From positions 62,001 through 126,000 of the forward strand of contig JAKSZU010000130.1 in NCBI GenBank assembly GCA_026018925.1: DNA of 64,000 nucleotides. The letters are read 5' to 3'. The notes below the pieces were generated by a model. The model saw only the letters and a list, made by a program, of their open reading frames with translations, ran no database searches and was not told the origin of the DNA. The position numbers and the translations under genes are program-made. Source of the stretch: Tupaia tana (taxonomy: Eukaryota; Chordata; Mammalia; Scandentia; Tupaiidae). Each line of letters opens with the position of its first letter. Positions within the stretch are counted from its first letter, which is position 1. Shown here piece by piece: positions 23,386 through 34,813 of the stretch.

Positions 23386-25072
23386 CTCGAGCAGAGAGAG
23401 ACAGAGACCTCAGAGACACAGAGACAAGGATAGAAGGCCAGAGAGGCTCCCTACCACACTACCTTTGCTTGCTGGAGGCTGAATTATGAGTAGAAAATCT
23501 TCATTTCTCCTGTGCCTGAAATATCTAGTTCCCAGTATCCATGTGGCAACTTCTCAGAGAATGGCTCAACTCTCCTGCCTGGGAGAAAGGAGCAGAAGGG
23601 CTTATTAACAAAACAAAAGAGCTGAGAACCAGAGAGTAATTCAACCTTTAAAAAAATAGCAGAAAAGAAAAATTACCAAAAAAAAAAAAGAAAATGAGGA
23701 GACAGGAGCAGAGAGAGACATAGAACTCAGAGACACAGAGACAGTGATAGAAGGCCAGAGGGGCTCCCTACCACACTAGCTTTGCTTGCTGGAGGCTGAA
23801 TTATGAGTAGAAAATCTTCATTTATCCTGTGCCTGAAATATCTAGTTCCCAGTATCCATGTGGAATCTTCTCAGAGAATGGCTCAACTCTCCTGCCTGGG
23901 AGAAAGGAGCAGAAGGGCTTATTAACAAAAAAAAAAGATGGAGCTGAGAGCCAGAGTGAAATTCTACCTTTAAAAAAATTGCAAAAAGGAAAAATTACCA
24001 AAAAAATTAAAATGGGGATTCAGGACCAGAGAGAGACAGAGACGTCAGAGACACAGAGAAAGGGATAGAAGGCCAGAGGGGCTCCCTACCACACTAGCTT
24101 TGCTTGCTGGAGGCTGAATGATGAGTAGAAAATCTTCATTTCTCCTGTGCCTGAAATATCTAGTTCCCAGTGTCCAGGTGGAAACTTCTCAGAGAATGGC
24201 TCAACTCTCCTGCCTGGGAGAAAGGAGTAGAAGGGCTTATTAACAAAATAAAAGATGGAGCTGAGTGTCAGAGAAAAATTCTACCTTTAAAAAAATCGCA
24301 AAAAGAAAAAATAACCAAAAAAAAAATGAGGAGACTGGAGCAGAGAGAGACAGAGACCTCAGAGACACAGAGACAGGGATAGAGCTCAGAGGGGCTCCCT
24401 ACCACACTAGCTTTGCTTTCTGCATGCTGAATTATGAGTAGAAAATTTTCATTTATCCTGTGCCTAAAATATCTACTTCCCAGTATCCATGTGGAAACTT
24501 TTCAGAGAATGGCACTACTCTCCTGCCTGGGAGAAAGGAGCAGAAGGGCTTATTAACAAAACAAAAGATGGAGCTGAGTGCCAGAGAGAAATTCTACCTT
24601 TAAAAAAACGCAAAAAGGAAAAATTACCAAAAAAAATAAAATGAGAATTCAGGAGCAGAGAGAGACAGAGACATCAGAGACACAGAGACAGGCATAGACG
24701 GCCAGAGGGGCTCCCTACCACACTAGCTTTGCTTGCTGGAGGCTGAATTATGAGAAGAAAATCTTCATTTCTCCTGTGCCTGAAATATCTAGTTCCCAGT
24801 ATCCATGTGGAATCTTCTCAGAGAATGGCTCAAATCTCCTGCCTGGCAGAAAGGAGCAGAAGGGCTTATTAACAAAACAAAAGATGGAGCTGAGAGCCAG
24901 AGAGAAATTCTACCTTAAAAAAAATCGCAAAAAGGAAAAATTACCAAAAAAGTAAAAATGAGGAGACAGGAGCAGAGAGAGACAGAGACCTCAGAGACAC
25001 AGAGACAGGGATAGAAGGCCAGAGGGGCTCCCTACCACACTATGTTTGCTTGCTGGAGGCTGAATTATGAAT

Positions 25073-27170
25073 AGAAAATCTTCATTTCTCCTGTGCCTGA
25101 AATATCTAGTTCCCAGTATCCATGTGGAATCTTCTCAGAGAATGGCTCAATTCTCCTGCCTGGGAGAAAGGAGCAGAAGGGCTTATTAACGAAACAAAAG
25201 ATGGAGCTGAGAGCCAGAGACAAATTTTACCATTAAAAAAATCGCAAAAAGGAAAAATTTTCATAAAAAAATGAGGATTCAGGAGCAGAGAGATACAAAA
25301 ACCTCAGAGACACAGAGACAAGTATAGAAGGACAGAGGGGCTCCCTACCACACTAGCTTTGCTTGCTGGAGGCTGAATTATGAGTAGAAAATCTTCATTT
25401 CTCGTGTGCCTGAAATATCTAGTTCCCACTATCCATGTGGTATCTTCTCAGAGAACGGCTCAACTCTCCTGCTTGGGAGAAAGGAGCAGAAGGGCTTATT
25501 AACAAAACAAAAGATGGAGCTGAGTGCCAGAGAGAAATTCCTCCTTTAAAAAAATCGCAAAATGGAAAAATTACCAAAAAAAAAAAATTAAGATTCAGGA
25601 GCAGAGAGAGACAGAGACCTCAGAGACAGAGAGACAGGGATAGAAGGTCTGAGGGGTTCCCTACCACACTAGCTTTGCTTGCCGCAGGCTGAATTTTGAG
25701 TAGAAAATTTTCATTTATCCTGTGCCTAAAATACCTTTTTCCAAGTATCCATGTGGAATCTTCTCAGAGAATGGCTCAACTCTCCTGCCTGGGAGAAAGG
25801 AGCAGAAGGGCTTATTAACAAAACAAAAGATGGAGCTGAGAGCCAGAGAGAAATTCTACCTTTTAAAAATCACAAAAAGGAAAAATTACCAAAAAAATAA
25901 AACCTGAGGAGACAGGAGCAGAGAGAGACAGAGACCTCAGAGCCAAAGAGACAGGGATAGAAAGCCAGAGGGGCTCCTTACCACACTAGCTTTGATTGCT
26001 GGAGACTGAATTATGAGTAGACAATCTTCATTTCTCCTGTGCCTGAAATATCTAGTTCCCAGTATCCATGTGGAATCTTCTCAGAGAATGGCTCAACTCT
26101 CCTGCCAGGGAGAAAGGAGCAGAAGGGCTTATTAACAAAACAAAACATGGGGCTGAGAGCCAGAGAAAAATTCTACCTTTAAAAAAATCGCAAAAAAAGA
26201 AAAATTACCAAAAAAATAAAAATGAGGAGACAGGAGCACAGAGAGACAGAGACCTCAGAGACACAGAGACAGGGATAGAAGGCCAGAGGGGCTCCCTACC
26301 ACACTAGCTTTGCTTGCTGGAGGCTGAATTATGAGTAGAAAATCTTCATTTCTCCTGTGCCTGAAATATCTAGTTCCCAGTATCCATGTGGAATCTTCTC
26401 AGAGAATGGTTCAACTCTCCTGCCTGGAAGAAAGGAGCAGAAGGGCTTATTAACAAAACAAAAGAGCTGAGAACCAGAGAGTAATTAAACCTTTCAAAAA
26501 ATCGCAGAAAGGAAAAATTACCAAAAAAAAGAAAATGAGGAGACAGGAGAAGAGAGAGACAAAGAACTCAGAGACACAGAGACAGTGATAGAAGGCCAGA
26601 GGGGCTCCCTACCACACTAGCTTTGCTTGCTGCAGGCTGAATTATGAGTAGAAAATTTTCATTTATCCTGTGCCTGAAATATCTAGTTCCCAGTATCCAT
26701 GTGGAATCTTCTCAGAGAATGGCTCAACTCTCCTGCCTGGAAGAAAAGAGCAGAAGGGCTTATTAACAAAACAAAAGAGCTGAGAGCCAGAGAAAAATTC
26801 TACATTTAAAAAAATCGCAAAAATGAAAAATTACCAAAAAAAAAAAAAAAGGAGGAGACAGGAGCAGAGAGAGACAGAGACCTGAGAGACACAGAGACAG
26901 GGATAGAAGGCCAGAGGGGCTCCCAACCACACTAGCTTTGCTTGCTGGAGGCTGAATTATGAGTAGAAAATCTTCATTTCTCCTGTGCCTGAAATATCTA
27001 GTTCCCAGTATCCATGTGGAATCTTCTCAGAGAATGGCTCAACTCTCCTTCCTGGGAAAAAGGAGCAGAAGGGCTTATTAACAAAACAAAAGATGGAGCT
27101 GAGAGCCAGAGAGAAATTCTACCTTTAGAAAAATTGCAAAAAGGAAAAATTTCCAAAAAAAAAAGACGAG
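25073..27170 (+). repeat. Class B segment, copy 3 of 3
   Basis: Partner of 21290-23385. It lies inside copy 1 of the 10,989-bp duplication, so a fourth version exists at about 36062-38159. Small differences from copy 2 include TATTAACGAAAC (25184) and AGAGCCAAAGAGAC (about 25939). Confidence 0.8.
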
Positions 27171-30100
27171 ACTGGAGCAGAGAGAGACAGAGACCTCAGA
27201 GACACAGAGACAAGGATAGAAGGCCAGAGAGGCTCCCTACCACACTACCTTTGCTTGCTGGAGGCTGAATTATGAGTAGAAAATCTTCATTTCTCCTGTG
27301 CCTGAAATATCTAGTTCCCAGTATCCATGTGGCAACTTCTCAGAGAATGGCTCAACTCTCCTGCCTGGGAGAAAGGAGCAGAAGGGCTTATTAACAAAAC
27401 AAAAGAGCTGAGAACCAGAGAGTAATTCAACCTTTAAAAAAATAGCAGAAAGGAAAAATTACCAAAAAAAAAAAAGAAAATGAGGAGACAGGAGCAGAGA
27501 GAGACATAGAACTCAGAGACACAGAGACAGTGATAGAAGGCCAGAGGGGCTCCCTACCACACTAGCTTTGCTTTCTGCATGCTGAATTATGAGTAGAAAA
27601 TTTTCATTTATCCTGTGCCTAAAATATCTACTTCCCAGTATCCATGTGGAAACTTTTCAGAGAATGGCACTACTCTCCTGCCTGGGAGAAAGGAGCAGAA
27701 GGGCTTATTAACAAAACAAAAGATGGAGCTGAGTGCCAGAGAGAAATTCTACCTTTAAAAAAACGCAAAAAGGAAAAATTACCAAAAAAAATAAAATGAG
27801 AATTCAGGAGCAGAGAGAGACAGAGACATCAGAGACACAGAGACAGGCATAGACGGCCAGAGGGGCTCCCTACCACACTAGCTTTGCTTGCTGGAGGCTG
27901 AATTATGAGAAGAAAATCTTCATTTCTCCTGTGCCTGAAATATCTAGTTCCCAGGATCCATGTGGAATCTTCTCAGAGAATGGCTCAACTCTCCTGCCTG
28001 GCAGAAAGGAGCAGAAGGGCTTATTAACAAAACAAAAGATGGAGCTGAGAGCCAGAGAGAAATTCTACCTTTAAAAAAATCGCAAAAAGGAAAAATTACC
28101 AAAAAAGTAAAAATGAGGAGACAGGAGCAGAGAGAGACAGAGACCTCAGAGACACAGAGACAGGGATAGAAGGCCAGAGGGGCTCCCTACCACACTAGCT
28201 TTGCTTGCTGGAGGCTGAATTATGAATAGAAAATCTTCATTTCTCCTGTGCCTGAAATATCTAGTTCCCAGTATCCATGTGGAAACTTCTCAGAGAATGG
28301 CTCAACTCTCCTGCTTGGGAGAAAGGAGCAGAAGGGCTTATTAACAAAACAAAAGATGGAGCTGAGAGCCAGAGAGAAATTCTACCTTTAAAAAAATTGC
28401 AAAAAGGAAAAATTTCCAAAAAAAAAGGAGGAGACAGGAGCAGAGAGAGACTGAGACCTCAGAGACACAGAGACAGGGATAGAAAGCCAGAGGGGCTCCC
28501 TACCACACTAGCTTTGCTTGCTGGAGGCTGAATTATGAGTAGAAAATCTTCATTTCTCCTGTGCCTGAAATATCTAATTCCCAGTATCCATGTGGAATCT
28601 TCTCAGAGAATGGCGAAACTCTCCTGCCTGGCAGAAAGAGCAGAAGGGCTTATTAACAAAACAAAAGATGGAGCTGAGAGCCAGAGAGAAATTCTACCTT
28701 TAAAAAATTCGCAAAAAGGAAAAATTACCAAAAAAGTAAAAAAGCGGAGACAGGAGCAGAGAGAGACAGAGACCTCAGAGACACAGAGACAGGGATAGAA
28801 GGCCAGAGGGGCTCCCTACCACACTATCTTTGCTTGCTGGAGGCTGAATTATGAATAGAAAATCTTCATTTCTCCTGTGACTGAAATATCTAGTTCCCAG
28901 TATCCATGTGGAATCTTCTCAGAGAATGGCTCAACTCTCCTGCTTGGGAGAAAGGAGCAGAAGGGCTTATTAACAAAACAAAAGATGGAGCTGCGAGCCA
29001 GAGAGAAATTCTACCATTAAAAAAATCGCAAAAAGAAAAAATTTTCAAAAAAAAAATGAGGATTCAGGAGCAGAGAGATACAAAAACCTCAGAGACACAG
29101 AGACAAGGATAGAAGGACAGAGGGGCTCCCTACCACACTAGCTTTGCTTGCTGCATGCTGAATTATGAGTAGAAAATCTTCATTTCTCGTGTGCCTGAAA
29201 TATCAAGTTCCCAGTATCCATGTGGAATCTTCTCAGAGAATGGCTCAACTCTCCTGCCTGGGAGAAAGGAGCAGAAGGGCTTATTAACAAAAAAAAAGAT
29301 GGAGCTGAGAGCCAGAGTGAAATTCTACCTTTAAAAAAATAGCAAAAAGGAAAAATTACCAAAAGAATAAAAATGAGGATTCAGGAGCAGAGAGAGACAG
29401 AGACCTCAGAGACACAGGGACAGGGATAGAAGGCCAGAGGGGATCCCTACCACACTAGCTTTGCTTGCTGGAGGCTGAATTATGAGTAGAAAATCTTCAT
29501 TTCTCCTGTGCCTGAAATATCTAGTTCCCAGTATCCATGTGGAAACTTCTCAGAGAATGGCTGCACTCTCCTGTCTTCAAGAAAGGAGTAGAAGGGCTTA
29601 TTAACAAAACAAAACATGGAGCTGAGTGTCAGAGAGAAATTCTACCTTTAAAAAATCGCAAAAAGGAAAAATTACCAAAAAAAAATGAGGAGACAGGAGC
29701 AGAGAGAGACAGAGACCTCAGAGACACAGAGACAGGGATAGAGGCCAGAGGGGCTCCCTACCACAATAGCTTTGCTTGCTGGAGGCTGAATTATGAGTAG
29801 AAAATCTTCATTTCTCCTGTGCCTGAAATATCTAGTTCCCAGTATCCATGTGGAATCTTCTCAGAGAATGGCTCAACTCTCCTGCCTGGGAGAATGGAGC
29901 AGAAGGGCTTATTAACAAAACAAAAGATGGATCAGAGAGCCAGAAAAAAATTCTACCTTTAAAAAAATCACAAAAAGGAAAAATTACCAAAAACAAAAAA
30001 ATGAGGAGACAGGAGCAGAGAGGGACACAGAACTCCGAGACACAGAGACTGCGATAGAAGGCCAGAGGGGCTCCCTACCACACTAGCTTTGCTTGCTGGA

Positions 30101-30738
30101 GGCTGAATTATGAGTAGAAAATCTTCATTTCTCCCCTGCCTGAAATATCTAGTTCCCAGTATCCATGTGGAATCTTCACAGAAAATAGCTCAACTCTCCT
30201 GCCTGGGAGAAAGGAGCAGAAGTGCTTATTAACAAAACAATAGATGGAGCTGAGAGCCAGAGAGAAAATCTACCTTTAAAAAAATCGCAAAAAGGAAAAA
30301 TTACCAAAAAAAAAAAATGAGGAGACAGGAGCAGAAAGAGACAGAGACCTCAGAGACACAGAGACAGGGATAGAAGGCCAGAGGTGTTCCCTACCACACT
30401 AGCTTTGCTTGCTCGAGGCTGAATTATGACTAGAAAATCTTCATTTCTCCTGTCCCTGAAATATCTATTTCCCAGTATCCATGTGGAAACTTCTCAGAGA
30501 ATGGCTCAACTCTCCAGCCTGGGAGAAAGGAGCAGAAGGGCTTATTAACAAAACAAAAGATGGAGCTGAGTGCCAGAGAGAAATTCTACCATTAAAAAAT
30601 CGAAAAAAGGAATAATTACCAAAAAAAAAATTAGGATTCACGACCAGAGAGAGTCAGAGATCACAGAGAAACAGAGACAGAGATAGAAGGCCAGAGGGGC
30701 TCCTTACCACACTAGCTTTGCTTACTGGAGGCTGAATT

Positions 30739-32296
30739 ATGAGTAGAAAACCTTCATTTCTCCTGTGCCTGAAATATCTAGTTCCCAGTATCCATGTGGA
30801 AACTTCTCAGGAATGGCTCAACTCTCCTGCCTGGAAAAAGGAGCAGAAGGGCTTATTAACAAACCAAAAGATGGAGCTGAGAGCCAGAGAGAAATTCTAC
30901 CTTTAAAAAAACGCAAATAGAAAAATTACCAAAAAAAAATGAGGAGACAGGAGAAGAGAGAAACAGAGAACTCGGAGACACAGAGACAGGGATAGAAGGC
31001 CAGCGGGGCTCCCTACCACACAAGGTTTGCTTGCTGGAGGCTGAATTATGAGTAGAAAACCTTCATTTCTCCTGTGCCTGAAATATCTAGTTCCCAGTAT
31101 CCATGTGGAATCTTCTCAGAGAATGGCTCAACTCCCCTGCCTGGAAAAAGGAGCAGAGGGGCTTATTAACAAAACAAAAGATGGAGCTGAGAGCCAGAGA
31201 GAAATTCTACCTTTAAAAAAACGCAAAAAGGAAAAATTACCAAAAAAAAATGAGGAGACAGGAGAAGAGAGAAACAGAGTCATCAGAGACACAGAGACTG
31301 CGAGAGAAGGCCAGAGGGGCTCCCTAGCACACTAGCTTTCCTTGATGGAGGCTTAATTATGAGTAGAAAACCTTCATTACTCCTGTGCCTGAAATATCTA
31401 GTTCCCAGTATCCATGTGGAATCTTCTCAGAGAATGGCTCAACTCTCCTGCCTGGAAAAAGGAGCAGAAGGGCTTCTTAACAAAACAAAAGATGGAGCTG
31501 AGAGCCCGAGAGAAATTCTACCTTTAAAAAAACGCAAAAAGGAAAAATTACCAAAAAAACAAATGAGGAGACAGGAGAAGAGAGAAACAGAGACCTCAGA
31601 GACACAGAGACAGGGATAGAAGGCCAGAGGGGCTCCCTACCACACTAGCTTTGCTTGCTGGAGGCTGAATTATGAGTAGAAAACCTTCATTACTCCTGTG
31701 CCTGAAATATCTGGTTCTCAGTATCCATGTGGAACCTTCTCAGAGAATGGCTCAACTCTCCTGCCTTGAAAAAGGAGCAGAAGGGCTTATTAACAAAACA
31801 AAAGATGGAGCTGAGAGCCAGAGAGAAATTCTACCTTTAAAAAAACGCAAAAAGAAAAAATAACCAAAAAAAAAATGAGGAGACAGGAGAAGAGAAAAAC
31901 AGAGACCTCAGAGACACAGAGACAGGATAGAAGGCCAGAGGGGCCCCCTACCACACTAGCTTTGCTTGCTGGAGGCTGAATTATGAGTAGAAAACCTTCA
32001 TTTCTCCTGTGCCTGAAATATCTAGTTCCCAGTATCCATGTGGAATCTTCTCAGGGAATGTCTCAATTCTCCTGCCTGTGAGAAAGGAGCAGAAGGGCTT
32101 ATTAACAAAACAAAAGATGTAGCTGAGAGTCAGAGAGAAATTCTACCTTTAAAAAAATCGCAAAAATGAAAAATTACCCCAAAAAAAATAAGGAGACAGG
32201 AGCAGAGAGAGACAGAGACCTCAGAGACACAGAGACAGGGACAGAAGGCCAGAGGGGCTCCCTACCACACTAGCTTTGCTTGCTGGAGGCTGAATT
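30739..32296 (+). repeat. 1559-bp 5-mer higher-order repeat, unit 1
   Basis: Monomers start near 30739, 31048, 31359, 31672 and 31983. The series continues at 32297 with a second, diverged round (32297, 32607, 32918, 33231, 33546) offset by about 1559 bp. Private markers are CTCAGGAATGG with CGCAAATAG in the first unit, GGCTTAATTATGAG before the third, and GGGAATGTCTCAATTC in the fifth. Confidence 0.8.
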
Positions 32297-33859
32297 ATGA
32301 GAAGAAAACCTTCATTTCTCCTGTGCCTGAAATATCTAGTTCCCAGTATCCATGTGGAAACTTCTCAGAGAATGGCTCAACTCTCCTGCCTGGAAAAAGG
32401 AGCAGAAGGGCTTATTAACAAAACAAAAGATGGATCTGAGAGCCCGAGAGAAATTCTACCTTTAAAAAAACGCAAAAAGGAAAAATTACCAAAAAAAATG
32501 AGGAGACAGGAGAAGAGAGAAACAGAGAACTTGGAGACACAGAGACAGGGATAGAAGGCCAGAGGGGCTCCCTACCACACTAGCTTTGCTTGCTGGAGGC
32601 TGAATTATGAGTAGAAAACCTTCATTTCTCCTGTGCCTGAAATATCTAGTTCCCAGTATCCATGTGGAATCTTCTCAGAGAATGGCTCAACTCTCCTGCC
32701 TGGAAAAAGGAGCAGAGGGGCTTATTAACAAAACAAAAGATGGAGCTGAGAGCCAGAGAGAAATTCTACCTTTAAAAAAACGCAAAAAGGAAAAATTAAC
32801 AAAAAAAAATGAGGAGACAGGAGAAGAGAGAAACAGAGACATCAGAGACACAGAGACAGGGATAGAAGGCCAGAGGGGCTCACTAGCACACTAGCTTTCC
32901 TTGCTGGAGGCTTAATTATGAGTAGAAAACCTTCATTACTCCTGTGCCTGAAATATCTAGTACCCAGTATCCATGTGGAATCTTCTCAGAGAATGGCTCA
33001 ACTCTCCTGCCTGGAAAAAGGAGTAGAAGGGCTTATTAACAAAACAAAAGATGGAGCTGAGAGCCCGAGAGAAATTCTACCTTTAAAAAAACGCAAAAAG
33101 GAAAAATTACCAAAAAAACAAATGAGGAGACAGGAGAAGAGAGAAACAGAGACCTCAGAGACACAGAGACAGGGATAGAAGGCCAGAGGGGCTCCCTACC
33201 ACACTAGCTTTGCTTGCTGGAGGCTTAATTATGAGTAGAAAACCTTCATTTCTCCTGTGCCTGAAATATCTGGTTCCCAGTATCCATGTGGAATCTTCTC
33301 AGAGAATGGCTCAACTCTCCTGCCTTGAAAAAGGAGCAGAAGGGCTTATTAACAAAACAAAAGATGGAGCTTAGAGCCAGAGAGAAATTCTACCTTTAAA
33401 AAAACGCAAAAAGAAAAAATTACCAAAAAAAAAAAAAATGAGGAGACAGGAGAAGAGAAAAAGAGAGACCTCAGAGACACAGAGACAGGATAGAAGGCCA
33501 GAGGGGCCCCCTACCACACTAGCTTTGCTTGCTGGAGGCTGAATTATGAGTAGAAAACCTTCATTTCTCCTGTGCCTGAAATATCTAGTTCCCAGTATAC
33601 ATGTGGAATCTTCTCAGAGAATGGCTCAACTCTCCCACCTGGAAAAAGGAGCAGAAGTGCTTATTAACAAAACAAAAGATGGAGCTGAGAGCCAGAGAGA
33701 AATTCTAACTTTAAAAAAATTGCAAAAAGGAAAAATTACCAAAAAAAAAAATGAGGAGACAGGAGCAGAAAGAGACAGAGACCTCAGAGACACAGAGACA
33801 GGGATAAAAGGGCAGAGGGGTTCCCTACCACACTAGCTTTGCTTGCTCGAGGCTGAATT
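32297..33859 (+). repeat. 1559-bp 5-mer higher-order repeat, unit 2 (diverged)
   Basis: Pairs 31048/32607 and 31359/32918 are both offset by 1559 bp and share the TTTCCTTG and GGCTTAATTATGAG variants. The fifth unit (33546) differs from its partner, being class A in front and class B behind, so this round has been altered by exchange. Confidence 0.75.
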
Positions 33860-34813
33860 ATGACTAGAAAATCTTCATTTCTCCTGTCCCTGAAATATCT
33901 ATTTCCCAGTATCCATGTGGAACCTTCTCAGAGAATGGCTCAACTCTCCAGCCTGGGAGAAAGGAACAGAAGGGCTTATTAACAAAACAAAAGATGGAGC
34001 TGATTGCCAGAGAGAAATTCTACCATTAAAAAATCGCAAAAAGGAAAAATTACCAAAAAAAAAATTAGGATTCAGGACCAGAGAGAGACAGAGATCACAG
34101 AGAAACAGAGACAGAGATAGAAGGCCAGAGGGGCTCCTTACCACACTAGCTTTGCTTACTGGAGGCTGAATTATGAGTAGAAAATCTTCATTTCTCCTGT
34201 GCCTGAAATATCTAGTTCCCAGTATCCATGTGGAATCTTCTCAGAGAATGGCTCAACTCTCCTGCCTGGAAAAAGGAGCAGAAGGTCTTATTAACAAAAC
34301 AAAAGATGGAGCTGAGAGCCAGAGAGAAATTCTACCTTTAAAAAAACGCAAAAAGGAAAAATTACCAAAAAAAAAATTGAGGAGACAGGAGAAGAGAGAA
34401 ACAGAGACCTCAGAGACACAGAGACAGGGATAGAAGGCCAGAGGGGCTCCCTACAACACTAGCTTTGCTTGCTGGAGGCTGAATTATGAGTAGAAAACCT
34501 TCATTTCTCCTGTGCCTGAAATATCTATTTCCCAGTATCCATGTGGAAACTTCTCAGAGAATGGCTCAACTCTCCTGCCTGGAAAAAGGAGCAGAAGGGC
34601 TTATTAACAAAACAAAAGATGGATCTGAGAGCCAGAGAGAAATTCTACCTTTAAAAAAACGCAAAAAGGTAAAATTACCAAAAAAAAATGAGGAGACAAG
34701 AGAGAAACAGAGACCTCGGAGACACAGAGACAGGGATAGTAGGCCAGAGGGGCTCCCTTCCACACTAGCTTTGCTTGCTGGAGGCTGAATTATGAGTAGA
34801 AAACCTTCATTTC

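Larger units (their letters stand above)
10416..30738 (+). repeat. Long class B block
   Basis: About 65 consecutive class B units (estimate). The left part, to about 13460, copies 4166-7210. The middle holds a 5-mer higher-order repeat (15922-20334). Segments at about 13400-15500, 21290-23385 and 25073-27170 are copies of one another. From 23825 onward the block is the first copy of the 10,989-bp duplication. Subtypes include CATTTATCC units, 4-bp-deletion units, GTAGTAGACAGG units and units whose second half reads TTTAGAAAAATTGC. No gene or foreign insertion is seen. Confidence 0.82.
23825..34267 (+). repeat. 10,989-bp-period direct duplication, copy 1
   Basis: Every landmark I compared between 24170 and 34173 reappears exactly 10,989 bp later, so there is no net length change over about 10.4 kb (about 33 monomers). 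The left edge is the first mismatch at 23824 (A) versus 34813 (C). The right edge is 34268 (G) versus 45257 (T). The block includes class B units, the 1559-bp 5-mer and the class B-like units of the mixed block. It contains no SINE. Confidence 0.93.
30739..34813 (+). repeat. Mixed block, mainly class A with interspersed class B units
   Basis: Class A units start near 30739, 31048, 31359, 31672, 32297, 32607, 32918, 33231, 34173 and 34486. Class B-like units lie at 31983-32296 and 33860-34172. The unit at 33546 is class A in its first half and class B in its second. The interspersed pattern comes from a 5-mer of 1559 bp, since 31048, 31359 and the unit starting 30739 recur at 32607, 32918 and 32297. 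The unit at about 30412 has CTCGAGGCTGAATTATGACTAG, a marker that reappears at 33851, 41401, 44840 and 60341. Confidence 0.8.
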
